Assembly (NCBI RefSeq): GCF_036785885.1
Contig: NC_092323.1
Span: forward strand, 5,558,501-5,622,500
Length of the DNA stretch: 64,000 nucleotides
Direction of reading: 5' to 3'
Origin: Coffea arabica
Taxonomy: Eukaryota > Streptophyta > Magnoliopsida > Gentianales > Rubiaceae
Shown here: positions 45,740 through 58,700 of the stretch, piece after piece
Layout of the letters: each line of letters begins with the position of its first letter
Position numbering within the stretch: the stretch's first letter is position 1
Program-made: the position numbers and the translations under genes
Notes under the pieces: model-generated
Told to the model about the DNA's origin: nothing
The model's input: the letters and a program-made list of their open reading frames with translations, nothing else
Database searches by the model: none

Positions 45740-45948
45740 TTTTTTTTTTTTTTGTCGAAACGATAGATGTCCTATAACCTAATCTAGCCTAGTCTAAGGG
45801 GAAGGGGTTCGATGTGAGTACAGACTCCATCGATGAAGGTCAATTAAGACCGTCACAAATTGTGGCAAATTTGTGGGAGGCAGGGATTGAACCCCTGACC
45901 TCCAGCATCACCTTTAATGGTGATGACCACTGGACCAAATGGCCAGTG
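45740..45948 (-). mobile_element. Full-length tRNA-derived SINE with perfect target duplication
   Basis: On the minus strand the element runs from GCCACTGGCC through an A-box-like TGGTCCAGTGGTC and B-box-like GGTTCAATCCC to TATCGTTTCGAC and a poly-A tail. A perfect 21-bp target duplication (starting GCTCTTACTATACAG) flanks it at 45719-45739 and 45949-45969. The perfect flanks suggest a fairly recent insertion. It is the longest of the three copies sharing this head (the others are at 2961 and 19034). Confidence 0.9.
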
Positions 45949-45969
45949 GCTCTTACTATACAGCTTCTC

Positions 45970-46125
45970 GTAGCAGTTAAAAAGTTTGCCCTCTTTCAAT
46001 TGTTGATCTTGTTTGGTTGGGGTTCTTTAAGTTGCTCTTTATGGGCATTAACATTTATCTATCACCTAAACTTCAAAAATATATATATTTTACCCTGAGT
46101 AAATTATATTTATACTTTTAATTTT

Positions 46126-46160
<35 letters not shown>

Positions 46161-48587
46161 TTCTTTTCAAATTATCCCCAATCTTCTTCTTTTTTTTAAA
46201 TGGTCAACTTTTAGTTTGTTGTATTTTTTAAATTATATATTCATCAAAATATTCTACTACTATATGATGTGTAGTATTGGACAGCGATTTAATTAACCTA
46301 TTATGTAGATTTATGTATAATGTAACATCGATTTAAATAGGACTCCACTCGCGTCCTACCCTCGTCCTATATATAGTATATTATGATACTAATATGCATG
46401 TATATATTTTATTGTAATTTAAAATTAACAAAATGATATTTTATTGTGATAAAATGATGTAGTCATTGTTGGCATTTTATTTATGTTTGTAATAAAAGTA
46501 TGATTTTATTGTGACTTTTTATTTGTCACACGTGTTGCATATATATTTTTAAAATACAAGATGATAAAGAGTGTTATCACCCTATAAATTCAGGGGAACA
46601 AAGCATTATTAACCCTTCTCTCTACCACTACAAAATTAACATCTCGATCTAGTTGGAGCAGGCATCAAATCTCTAGGCAATTGGCGAGTGTCTGAGAATT
46701 TCTTTTCGTATAGCAAGCTTGATTACAGGAATACTGATTGTAGACAGGGTGAGCAAAATAACAAGGAAGAGAAGAAAAGAAACGAGCAGACTAAAGAGAA
46801 ATCTCTTTTGACATAACAAAGTAATATAGAATAAAATAAGTGTTTTCAATCTTTACATTATAACAGTGATCGCCACCACAAGTAGATGATGTATGAATCA
46901 GGTATTATTCTTTTGGCAAAAGGTAGCAGGTACTACTTACTAGCAAACTCTTTTTTTTTTTGAGTGATACTAGCATACTGATATTAATTATGCCTAATTT
47001 TTTTAAATATTATTTTATTTACATTATAAATATATTTTTTAATTGTATTTTTTATATTACATCACAAAAAATATTACATTATTATTCAAATTAATTTTTT
47101 GAAAATAATCTCCTATTCAAACATGACTATTTTCTTTGAGTAAAATTTATATACACTGTCAATGTATACACTATCACTGTTGGATGAATGGTACGTGAAC
47201 AAAATTTGAATATCAAATTTAAATTTTACACATATATCATATATCTAACGGTGATAGTTTGTACACTGTCGCAGTGTATACAAGATTAATCATTTTCTTT
47301 TTCGACTAAAACTAGATATGGTTAGATCCACTATTTCGAAGAAGACATTCTCGAGCCTCGCTTAGAAGTTAGAACAATATAATGTCCAAGGAGCGGCTGC
47401 GACTAAAAGCACCGAAATATCTCGTCTCTTCTTTTTTCTTTTTCTTTTTTTTTTCGGGGGGAGGAGCAAGTAATATCTCTTTCAAACACCGAACTAACGA
47501 GAAAGGCATCAACCATGATCACAAAATTAAAAGTACTTTGGGGCCACTTGGAAGCATCCAAATGGAAAGACATGCAGACCATAATTTATACAGAGAGGAA
47601 AATTCTGTGGCTTTGATATTCACCCATCGGAGTTAACAACATTCAATCATATGATTCCGTTGGTAAATCATGAACCATTTTTGCCCGTTGATATGTTAAG
47701 CAAGACGCCTCCATATTTGGCTTTTAGATTGGTGGGAGTCTGCTCACTACAGCAAATAATTAGTCAAGCTAACAGAGTAATTATAATGCTCCACTTTTTC
47801 TCTAATTGCGGTACCTTGACACCATCATTTTAGCTCCAAGCCATATCGCATACTAGCATAAAAAAAGGTCCTTTTCCTAGCATAAAAAGGTTTTTTACCA
47901 GAGGGAAGCCTCTGTTAAGGAGCGTTCTTCCTAATCATTTCACGCTAATCACATTCTTAGTCTTAATAATTAAAATGTCACAGAGCCCACATCCAGTTCT
48001 TTCTAGCTCTAACAAATTCCTGATTGGGAGGACCTGTCTTCCCTACTCAATTGCTTTGGCAGCACAAAATTTTGTACCAATCTTAAGGAATTTTGCATTA
48101 ATATTTCAACGGAAAGTTGGTCTTCCATGAAATTTGATTTTGAACGAAGACCAGACCTTAACCTTGGATCCATTAACATGAAGTTGGTCTACCATTTCTT
48201 TCTTGTTGGATCCATTAATATTCGGAGGAACGGAATATGAAAATTAATGTTGAATCCCTATAATAGGAAGTAAAAGTAGATTCTCTTTTGTCTTTTGACC
48301 TGGTTGGAATTGCTCGATATGCATGGTTTCTTTTCTTTTTTTTGATCTTACGATATGCAATAATTGTTTGTGCACGGCATTTTAGGATAATTAATTGCTG
48401 CCAACGGTCACTTAAGCTGAATTGACCGTTATGAACAGTCACGTGATGCTCACCGGCGGGGACTCTTGTTTCACGTGCCATCACCGGCAGTTGCTCCTAT
48501 GGCACGTGTAAATGATGGGTGAGTTTTGCCAAGCAATACCAACCGAACCGAATCGCGGTTCAAACCTGCTTGTTGGACTTAGGGATG
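45970..48587. other. Gene-free AT-rich interval
   Basis: An (AT)n run is at about 46126-46159. Sequence at 46985-47125 resembles a decayed TGTTTGG-type MITE. A small inverted-repeat element is listed separately at 47148. No gene is seen. Confidence 0.5.
47148..47292. mobile_element. Small MITE with TATACACTGTC-type ends
   Basis: The left end TATATACACTGTCAATGTATACA and the right end GTACACTGTCGCAGTGTATACA are inverted around AT-rich sequence with ATCAAATTTAAATTTTAC. Related fragments occur near 21864-21905 and 60003-60130. Confidence 0.5.
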
Positions 48588-49018
48588 TAGTCGAGTCAAA
48601 TCGAGACCGAGTATTGCTATAATCGAACTCGACTCAATAGTAGACGGGAGTAGCAGAAATGGAGTTCGAACTCGAATTCGAAAAATGGTTTGAAAACTCG
48701 AGATCGACTCTATTATACTCGATTTTCTTGCGAGTATGATCGAGGTCGAATACTTAACTCGACTGAAAGAGTAATTCTAATAATTGATACAACTTCCAAA
48801 CCTAAAAAAGTAAAATTGTAATAACTAAATATATAATTTTTAATTAATTACTTTGTGCTCAGTAAGGCTTGACGAGCCATCGAACTTGAAATATCAATAC
48901 TCAAATTTTGCTTGAATAATTATCCAGCTACTCGTGCTTGACTCGCATTCGATTTTGAGCGAATGTGAGTCAAGCTTTTAATTGAGTTACTCGTATTTTG
49001 GTTCGATTGCATCCCTAG
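48588..49018. mobile_element. Decayed hAT-like MITE with TAGGGATG ends
   Basis: It begins TAGGGATGTAGTCGAGTC and ends GATTGCATCCCTA, inverted over TAGGGATG(T/C)A. The flanks GTTGGAC and GCTGGAC are a plausible decayed target duplication. Both arms carry GAACTCGA/TCGAGT motifs like those at 24215-24585. Confidence 0.65.
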
Positions 49019-49129
49019 GCTGGACCCTTTCTCATTCAGTTGCTTAGCTCTTTCTACTAGGGCCTTGCATCCTTAGCTGTTGTGTCTCCGACACTACAAC
49101 CAAATCCACCAGTGTACATTAAGTAGAGT

Positions 49130-49690
49130 TTTAAACAAATTGAATCAAACTGGTGTTCAAACTCTATTTGTATAATAAATAAGGTTCAAGATTGATTGGA
49201 CATTAAATGAGTTAGAAATATTGTTCGAATTCAATTCGTTATTTTGTATAGATATTCAAGTTCGAAGTCGAGCTTGGCTCATTAAACTAAATGAGTCGAA
49301 TTCGAACTTAAATTCGAGTTTAAAAATGATTTAATTATATTTTATACAAATAATACATAAATTAGAATAAGTTTAATTATATTCTTTATTTTAGAAAATA
49401 AATAATACTATTTTTTCATATAATTAATTTTTCCAAAGGAAAACATGAGGCATATATGCATATGTTTAATAATATTAAATGTACTTATACTTGTATATTT
49501 TATTTTTTTATAATAAAATATGTGCTCATGAACATATTCAAATAATTTATGAACATATTTGTGTTTGCCTCGATTATCAAACGAATCTAATATTGTGTTC
49601 AAACTCAATTCATTTATTATACACCGAACCTTTTTTGAACTTAAACAAGCCGAACACGAACCTATTCATAAACATTTTGGTTCGTTAAAA
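49130..49690. repeat. Relative of the TCGAG-rich hAT-like family
   Basis: This AT-rich stretch has repeated TTCGAA, GAATTCGAA and AGTCGAGC motifs in both arms (for example 49255-49320 and 49560-49690). I could not fix the ends. Confidence 0.35.
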
Positions 49691-50057
49691 GCTCTAGCAT
49701 TAAGTAACTTTTGTTTTCTACTACCTACAAAATTTGCACAATAAGACTTTAATCAAGTGGTTAGTGTGTTTAAATAGAAGATTTTTTTATTTTTTTTTTC
49801 AAAATAATCACTGTAGTACGTTTTATAACATCACATATATGAAATAAAAATATGATTTGAAGATAAAAATGTGATTGAAAAATATATTTGTGAAATACGT
49901 AAAATATTTTTTTCATATAATTACATATCTAAACACACTTGGTGCTCCAGAGCAGATGGTCCTAAATTCCAGTTTCACAACAGTAAATATTGATGTACTA
50001 ATAATATTAGTATTATTTGTATTAAAAAATAAAAGTGGTGAGGGTTCCATTCTTTAA

Positions 50058-50993
50058 GATGCAATTTAGGAATTGGCTTGGGTCTTCTGGTACACACTTC
50101 TATGTTATCAGAGAGATATTTAAAAATTTTATTATTGCATAAGACACATGTTAATGAGATAGATTATGTAACAAGAGTATAATAGAAAAAATTGTAACAG
50201 ACAATCCTTTATCCTTAAAGATGAAAAGATTCAAACTCATGCCTCCAACATCGATAGTGTACTTTAACAACTTGAAAGATATCTTTTATCAATCTAGAAC
50301 ATCATAAGCCTGCCATATAATATGCAAAAATTTGCATGGTGAAGTTATGCCCTCACCAACTTCTTTCGGGATATGCATTCTTAGTGAATTCTAGATGTGT
50401 ATTGATATCTAGAATTAATAAAATCATGGCTGAAAAGGGTACTATCTATGTGCAGAAGTTTAAACAAACTCCTCATGTCGCGATATGCATTTTCTCTTGG
50501 CATCTGTACATGAAGACGTTTTGGTCGTCATTTGCACAATTTGACATGAAGTTGATAAGCATGCAAAAGATAGAAAGTCCATCAACTTAACTTAGTGAAA
50601 TACTACCCAACTGACATGACCAAATCCGAGATAGTGCTTCTATAATGGCACAATAATGGAAGTGGAATTGACATTGATGCATCTTGTCATTTGGTGATGG
50701 TAGTCGAAGGTGGTGGCTGCGGAGTCTTGGTAAGAAGGATCTAAAGCAGTTGCTGTGCGGATGAATGGGATGTCTATTATAGTGATGGCAAGGAAACACA
50801 AAACTAGTCTCCATATTCTGAGAGTTGAATTCTGAATTTTGGATGTGTAGTTGGAATCTAGGTTCAACGTACCAGGGCCAATAATTTGTCCAGGTTTGGA
50901 TGGTGACCACACGTTGACCTTAAATGTACCCTGTCCGGGCAGCCATTGCACCACCAGTCTCCGTGGTCGTTTGGCTGAACAACTTGGGCCTAA
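50058..50993. other. Intergenic DNA, no gene seen
   Basis: I recognise no repeat or gene. Frames on both strands near 50600-50990 overlap each other and have no domain. Confidence 0.45.
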
Positions 50994-51187
50994 ATTTTTT
51001 TTCTTTTTTTTTTTTTTTTCTGACGGAGGGGATATCCAGGTTGCGGCCCGACTAATCCCCCTCCGGCCTGAAAGGAGAGGTCTTATCTCCTTGGGCACGA
51101 TAACCCTGGGACTCGATCCCTGATGGAGGAGATGGACAACGGATGCTGCTAGGAGCTTTCGTGACCAATTGAGCTGCCCAGGAGGGG
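50994..51187 (-). mobile_element. Probable tRNA-derived SINE
   Basis: The plus strand shows a T tract (poly-A on the minus strand). On the minus strand, an A-box-like GCAGCTCAATTGGTCA lies near 51162-51180 and a B-box-like GGGATCGAGTCCC near 51109-51122. No target duplication could be confirmed. The sequence differs from the other SINEs here. Confidence 0.55.
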
Positions 51188-51729
51188 CTGGCCGAATTGG
51201 TTACTGTCGAATGTTTTAATTTTTTTGGGTTTGGTGCCGAATGTTCTATTTAATGATTGTTGACAGTGTGCTTAGACGTTGGAAAGAGATGTCCACAGAA
51301 AAATATAAAGAAAGCAAGAAAACTTTTTCTTTTCTTCCTTTACTGGGATAGATTTTGCTTAGTTCTTCTCCATTTGTTCTCAGAAGTTGTTTTGTACATG
51401 CAACCATTGTCATGTCATATTATCTGGCTAATACTTTCTGGTGCAGATCTAGCTAATGTTTCTTTCTTCCTTTCTGTTTTTTTTTTCATTTGTAGTTTTT
51501 ACTTCTTAGGCGAGGCAAAGGAAAAGAACATTTAATCCATACAATACTTTTAATTTTTTCTTTCATATTTAATATAAACATGAGAGATAGAATCTATTTT
51601 CTTTGCTCATCTCTCTCTCTTTTTTTTTTCCCACCAAAATCCTCTCATTTTCTTTCCTTCCTTTCCCTTCAATCCAAATGACGCCTGTAACTTTCTTTGT
51701 GCTTTAGAATTTCATTTCTTTTTGTCGCG

Positions 51730-52110
51730 AGAACTACCTCCTCCTAAGGCTATAAATGAAGTGAATCAAAGTATCAAACTGAACTTTCCATAGTTTGAGT
51801 TTGATTCGAGAGGTCAAAAATTTATCTAATTCTTTAATATTAAATTATCACTAATACATATATAATATCTATATAATAAGATAATAAATATATAAATTTA
51901 TGTAAAATATTAACAAATATTTTAATTATAAAATATTAAAATTTATTTGAATCGAATCGAGTTTTAACAAGATGAATATGTATAAGTTCAAATTCAATTC
52001 GATATTATAAACAAATCCTAATTCCTATTCAAATTTGAGTTCGTTAAAAATCGAACTCGGATGGAACTCAAACTGTTCGTTAAGGGTTCGGATCGAGCTC
52101 AAAACAACAT
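51730..52110. repeat. Another TCGA-rich degenerate element
   Basis: Arms with GAATCGAATCGAG, CGAACTCGG and GGATCGAGCTCAA surround AT-rich sequence (51830-51950), the same pattern as at 24215 and 48588. The ends are not resolved. Confidence 0.35.
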
Positions 52111-52730
52111 CTTTTTTAGAAAACTGAATTTTTTGACTTCATCCCTCCAAGAAAGAAGAAGAACAAATGTTTTTACCATACCTTACGGCCTCATTTAGAA
52201 ATCATTTTTTCAAAATTACTTTCTTGAAGATTACTTTGGACAACAACTTGTATTTTTTGAAGAACAACTATTTGAAAACTATCACTTCCCAATCTCTGAG
52301 CTGCATTTACCTTGCCTCACCAGAGAGTCTGGAGCGGTAGGATGATACACAGAAAGGCATACAAGAGACAATATCAGCGATGCTGTAGTTTCCTGTTGAA
52401 TTTACAAGCTTTTAAAAGTAGAATTCTGCAGAAGAAGCGATAACACTTCCTGTATTCCAACTTCCACCTGCAAGAAGAAAAAAGCTCTTTTTCTTTCAGA
52501 TTAAAAGAACTTTTTCTTGTTGCATCTCGGTGATTAAATCGCTAGCCATGAGTCTAATATCATTAGTCTATGTAAGAATATTCCCAATATGATCATATGT
52601 ACCGAACTATTCCTTTTTTCTTCACAATACAAAATGCAGCAGCTTCACACGGCTCCGCTGCCATGCAAAAAAATGCTGTACAATATCCGTGTCCAAGATT
52701 TCAGAAAATTTTAGAACGTGACCATTGGCT
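52111..52730. other. Region 3' of zeaxanthin epoxidase
   Basis: It should contain the ZEP 3' UTR. No other gene is seen. Confidence 0.5.
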
Positions 52731-55700
52731 TCATACAGCTGAAAGAACTTTAGTCTCTCGCTTATTTCCCGAGAACGGTGGCTGGTTCATGACCTTTACC
52801 CGGAATGCAGCCTGCGATGAAGCAAAGATGATTGGTTAAGATGGCACTCGTGTAAAACAAAAAGAATATCCGTTGAACAACCACATCATGCAACAGATTT
52901 CGCACTCATATATCCGTACAGAAGAATTGAAAAAAAAAAAAAAAACAACATACAGTGACACTTGACCCTGAAACAAAATAAAGATGAAGAATCCAGAATT
53001 CCCTTGTATAGCATTGTAGATATTTAAAATAACAAGGAGGAAGGAACAACGTCATCACCTTGTCAGAACCAAACTCGATGATGTCTGACGGATGAAAACG
53101 AGCTGGTGAGTTAGGAGGCAGCCGGTAGCGCCTACCATCGTTGCTGCAACACATATATAAATAAACACACACACACATATATGTATTAGTCTTGAAGAAT
53201 TTAGTCTACTGGGAAAAAAATAGTAAACGGACCACCGGTGGAAAATTCAGTTTCCATTTGACTTACTTTGTAATCCAGGTGCCATGCTCACTTTGTAAAT
53301 CGGTCAAGAAAAACAATCCATCTTTGTAGCTTATTTGAGCATGCAGCTTGGAGACCTGACCAAGTGCAAGATTTCATTCAGCAATACTATAGTAATTGAC
53401 TAGTGGAAATTTCCACAAGACATTGAACACCAAGGATGTCACCTGGGGTGAGTTAATAATTATGGATGCTCCAAGAATATCAGGGTGTGATGCACTCCTG
53501 AAATCATAAACGGCAGTCACCAATTCTAATTTTAAGCTTTGCAAATATTAGATCACAAACATGCAAGTCACCAACTCTAATTGTATTACTAGATGTCATT
53601 TTGCCTGGAAAATTTCCAACAGAGAAGTCTTCTAATTCTTCTCCAAGATATGTTTCTTATGGCAAATATGATAGCAAGACACCGCCTGGTCCACTGTTCA
53701 TTCAATTCAGTTTTTTTTTTTTTTTTTGGGTGATACAAGCCTTCACTCAATAAAGCCAAAGCCCTAACTGGTAACTTTGACCTCCATATCTTTCCTTTCC
53801 CAATTATGCTGACTAAAGTAACGCATAAAAAATCAGTTGACATCTAACATCCGTGGGATCAAAATTACAGAATTTTCACACAAAATCCTATTACATGAAA
53901 ATATAAATATTATTCTGTTAGAGGGAAAAGAATCTTTCAAACCCTTTTACTAGCACAAGTTATCATAAAACCATATCATGCTAACACAATTTGAATTCTC
54001 ATGCAGCATGAAAATATTGTCGTCTTGCCTTATTGTCACATTTTCTACACTCTATCAAACATATAAGAACAGAATAGCTTACCCTATTGTGCAGATATTC
54101 TTCTCATCTCTGCCTAAGAAAATAGCTACTGGATCAGGATTGGCTTGTCCAATGGGAAGCAGGAACCACCTGTTGTTAAGAGCATGGACATTACAGTTAG
54201 GGAAGCCTGATGACAAAAGGAAAAAAAAAAAGAAGGTCAAAGACATCAGAATCATTCGGCTTGCTACACTCACTCTCCGTTCAGAGCACGCTCCAAAGAA
54301 TCATCATCTTGAAACCATTTTCGTAGCTGATCACTTGCCTTCATTAATTGAAAATTCATGAATTATCCATGAAAAAAGGGTACTTAATATATCTTGTTGA
54401 AAGCTGGAAATAAGCTGCAACTATTTTCAAATCATGACAAAATGAATCCAAGGCTCACATACTTTATCAGTAAGTCTGCAATGCAATGGTCTGCCTTCAA
54501 GTTTTGAGCTGGAAAGAAAACGCTCCATTGTCATTCTTAAGTTAAGTAAATTAATAAAGCGCATTATATTCAATGCTAGTCTTTGAAATTCTGGAGCAAC
54601 TAAGTTGAGTAAATCTCAGAATTCCAAATGCAGCCCTTCTAATTTTAGTAATACCAAGGTTCTCCTATCAGAAAATGGACATTCAGCTCTCCTGGGATTT
54701 CAGATTTCCAAGAGGCAAAGTATTAGGGAACACGCCATTGACCAAGCTTCTTTCCACATGACAAATGCAGAATCATTGAAAAGGAAGTTTAAAGAAACCA
54801 AGTTGTTTCTTAAAGCTCATAATATACAATAATCACATCCTTCACCAATACAAGTCAGTGTCTACCATAAAAGCAGTTATACACTGAAGAAGACCAGCAT
54901 ACTTTTCCATTACAAAATTTGTGACCCCTTCAAATAGAACGGAACAAGGCAAAGTTCTTGAAAATTATCTTTCTGGGGAATGAGTTTGAAAAAAGATTCT
55001 CTTATCTTACCCATTGCCACCTAGGACCCAACTTAGCATTAATGGCATTCCAATGTCGATAAATATTCTCCCACCAACTCTTCCTGGATGCGGTATCCTA
55101 AATTTTGTTAAGAACTGCAACAGAGATTGTCAGCTTCATTTAATGAAGAGAAGGTTCCGTTTACTGAACTCCATTGATTATTTCCATCTGATTTGTCACT
55201 ACATAGGATGTTCTTACCGATAGTGGCCCTAATCCTACACCCAAATACGGCTTATAAGTTGATGCCATGATTGCAGCCAATCTTGCCAATCCATGAATGA
55301 TAGCAACTCGTAGTTTTCTAGCACTCTCATAGCTGCAAAGAGGCAAATCAGATAAGAGTAAGCATTCTGAAGCAGAGACCTAGTCCATTTACATATATAT
55401 ATACATATATATATTCGTTTATTTATTTTTTCAATGGTCAACTCCTACTCCTATTCTTATTGTAACCTATAGAGGCAGGCCCAATTGGGCCAAGGGGGGC
55501 TAGAGAGAGGATCCCACCTTTAGACCAAAGGAGTGCAGCAGACCCTTTGGATTTTACTATAGGTGCAGAGGTTTGAACCTCTGACTTGCAATCAGGCCTG
55601 CACTTTATACTTCACCTGGTGGCCAACTTGCCTAGGGGGAGCTGGTTTATTACATTTATATTTGATTCACGAAAATTTTAACTTAAACAACTTGAAGAAT

Positions 55701-58700
55701 CTGCAGAAAAAAATGGTGCAACTAGAATTTTTTTGGCAGAGGCTCACTATCTCCAGTATGGTAGGGGAAAAATGTTCTTCTCCTGCCTGGAGGATTTTTG
55801 TGTTTAAGCATTTCTGGGTTTCTTATAGCTTAATCTCATAAAAGGCTACCAACTTTTGGTGTTATATATAATCCATGAAGGTTAAAATTCACTAAACTCT
55901 GTGGAGCAACAATTGTTAACCAGTATAATAGCTTCTCTTACCTCTTTAAAGCAGAGACAACATCCATTGGGCTCCCTGATTTTATGCTTTGTTCCCAAGC
56001 TTTATCAAGCTCCAAAGCCAATTGATAGCTGTCCTGCATCCATGAAAATGGAAGTCAAGTTCTAATCTTTCACTGCATCAAAGAGAGGTGAGAGCCCGAT
56101 GCTATGCTGGGATTACATTGAGAAGAACTTTAGTACTAGACTATAGTTTTTCTTACATGGAAAATTTCTAACAAGAAATGTAATGCACAGAGATGAAATT
56201 CTGAAATATCACAACCTTCAGAAAAGGATGTGAAAAATTCAATTGCTATTAGGAAAGGAATAAGATATTTTACAGCATTCAAACTTCATATTCAATAAAA
56301 ATGTAAAATGACGGACAAAATAAAAAGACGACCTCAATTGCCATGCACCCTCCTTGTCCCAAATTAGGTTGCATTGCATGAATTGAGTCCCCAAGTAAAG
56401 TCACACGACCCCTTCCCCAGCTAAATGATGGTGTTCTGTCATAAATATCACGACGAAGAATTGCATCTTCGTCTGTGGCCAGCAATAGTTCCATCACTTT
56501 ATCACACCAACCATCAAAGATTTTAAGCAACCTTTCCTTCTTACCTGTGTAGAAAATACACCAAAAGCATACGACAAGACTGCATCATCAATAGTCCTTT
56601 CCTAACCATGAACTTGCCAGCATAAGAGCTTCAGATATCAGTAAATCTAAGACCGATTATATTGCCCACCAAAATTATTATTCCCAGGATATAAATTGAT
56701 TTAAATATTATTCACATGCACTATGTATCATCTCTTCAGAGTACTTATATATCTTCTTGAAAAGGACCTATTAACATGCCATTATTTTCTTAGAAGAAAA
56801 ATCATTACACAAAATAAGCCAATAATAGTCCACAAAGGCTTAAACTGTATATTGGTCCTAGTGTCAGGCATAAAACTCATTTATGAGAAAAGGGTCCAAA
56901 TAATATAGTACATACCATTTGGACTATCAACACCTCCGGGTCGCTCCTTATGAAATGCATACCACTGCATCTTTCCACCACCAACATCTGAAGAAACAAA
57001 ATATTGCTTGTGACCAAGAAAAACTCGGTACCTGAAGAACAATTGACAGTAAGTAACTCAATCAAAGTAATGATGAAATAGAAATGAGTTAGGGATATTC
57101 CAGAACTAACGTCACATACCCAACTGTGTCAATATCAACAGGAACAAAATCTGCAATACCAGTGTAACAAGTATAGTCTGAATATATAGGTTCTGTGTGA
57201 CCAAACAAATTTCTCCGGACCTGTTGAAAGAAAAGCAACCAGCCAAAGTCCCAAAATCAAAGTTATATCTAAAGTGTAATTCCAGTCAGACATTTGTTTC
57301 CAACCCCTCAGACAAAATACTGCCACTTTTAGCAACAGATTTTAGTTTCTTGACAATTCCTTCTGAAGGACAACTACATCATACATAGTAAAAGTGGAGT
57401 AGTTGTCAAGAAAGATTGAATTACTTAGAAGTATGTAATATAAGATTTACCTTTGACCATATCCCATCAGCACCAACTAGAAGATCACCTACATATCGCT
57501 GTCCATTCTCAAGAATCACAGTGACCTGAATTTCAAAGAAAGCAAGAAAGCAATAAGAACCTGACAGTCATCAGTAATTGAATAGCTTCATGCTCGTTAA
57601 AGAATAAAATGGATGTGCTGAAAACATTAGTCTTCGAACACTATGCACAAAACTACTTGAAAAATAAGATGAACATACCAGTTCAGAGTTTATTTTACCT
57701 TATTACCATCATCCTCAAAGTTAACCACATTGCTCTCATTCATAATTACATCCTCTCCTACTGCATGAACAAGTATTTGTTGCAAAGTCATACGGCTAAT
57801 AACTCTTGTCACTGGAAGCCCCCGTTCCGCCGCAGGAGTGAATGTATCAAACTTGATGTACCTGATAACCATGTATCATCTCAACCGATTTGCCAATACT
57901 CTATTTTATTCTTGAAACAGAAAGTTCAAGGTAAAATCCCTCATTGGTAACAGCAATTCCAATTGGAGAAAACTATAGTCTATACAGAAATATAAACTTT
58001 GTATAGGTTTAAAAGCATCATTCGTTGACTCTGCACCAGTACAATTGCGCACTAGAAGTATCCTTATGCTTCAAAGCACATAATCCAAAAATAAGGATCT
58101 AAAATGCTTTGGTTACTTCTGTTCAAGCATGCCAACTATAGCAAATTTCAGGATTTACTCAATTTAAAGCATGAATTATTTTTTTTTAAATATTAGGCTG
58201 TTTTTATTCCGTTATCCCCTTCAATTGGTAAGAAAAATAATTTTCCAAAACCTTGATGATTCTCAGCATTTCTGACAATTGAAACTGAAACCCCGAGAAC
58301 AGCTGCACCAAGTATATGACAAGATCTGCAGCATGTTTAATGTTGACAAATTTGTAAAACCACCAAAATCTAGGAAGTTATACGGCAAATACTTTATCCA
58401 TACAAACAATTACGTCAAAAGAGTATGGCAGAGCATTGATTTCATAATCAGCCTCCCTCATGCCAGAAGTGTACAATTTGCAAAACAAGAGATGCAGGGC
58501 TGCAGAGTGGTTGCAAGCAAGAAAGGCTAGATGCTATGGCTGCTACGTGGTTAACAGTCTGTATGAATTGCATAGTCCACGAAGTTGAGAGGCCTTCTAT
58601 TGGACCTATCAGCTAGTGGTTCGCGTGTGATTGTATTGAATTAAAATTTCTTACACAATCATAACGCAAAAGCTCTACGGTGATTATTAGCAACTTGACT

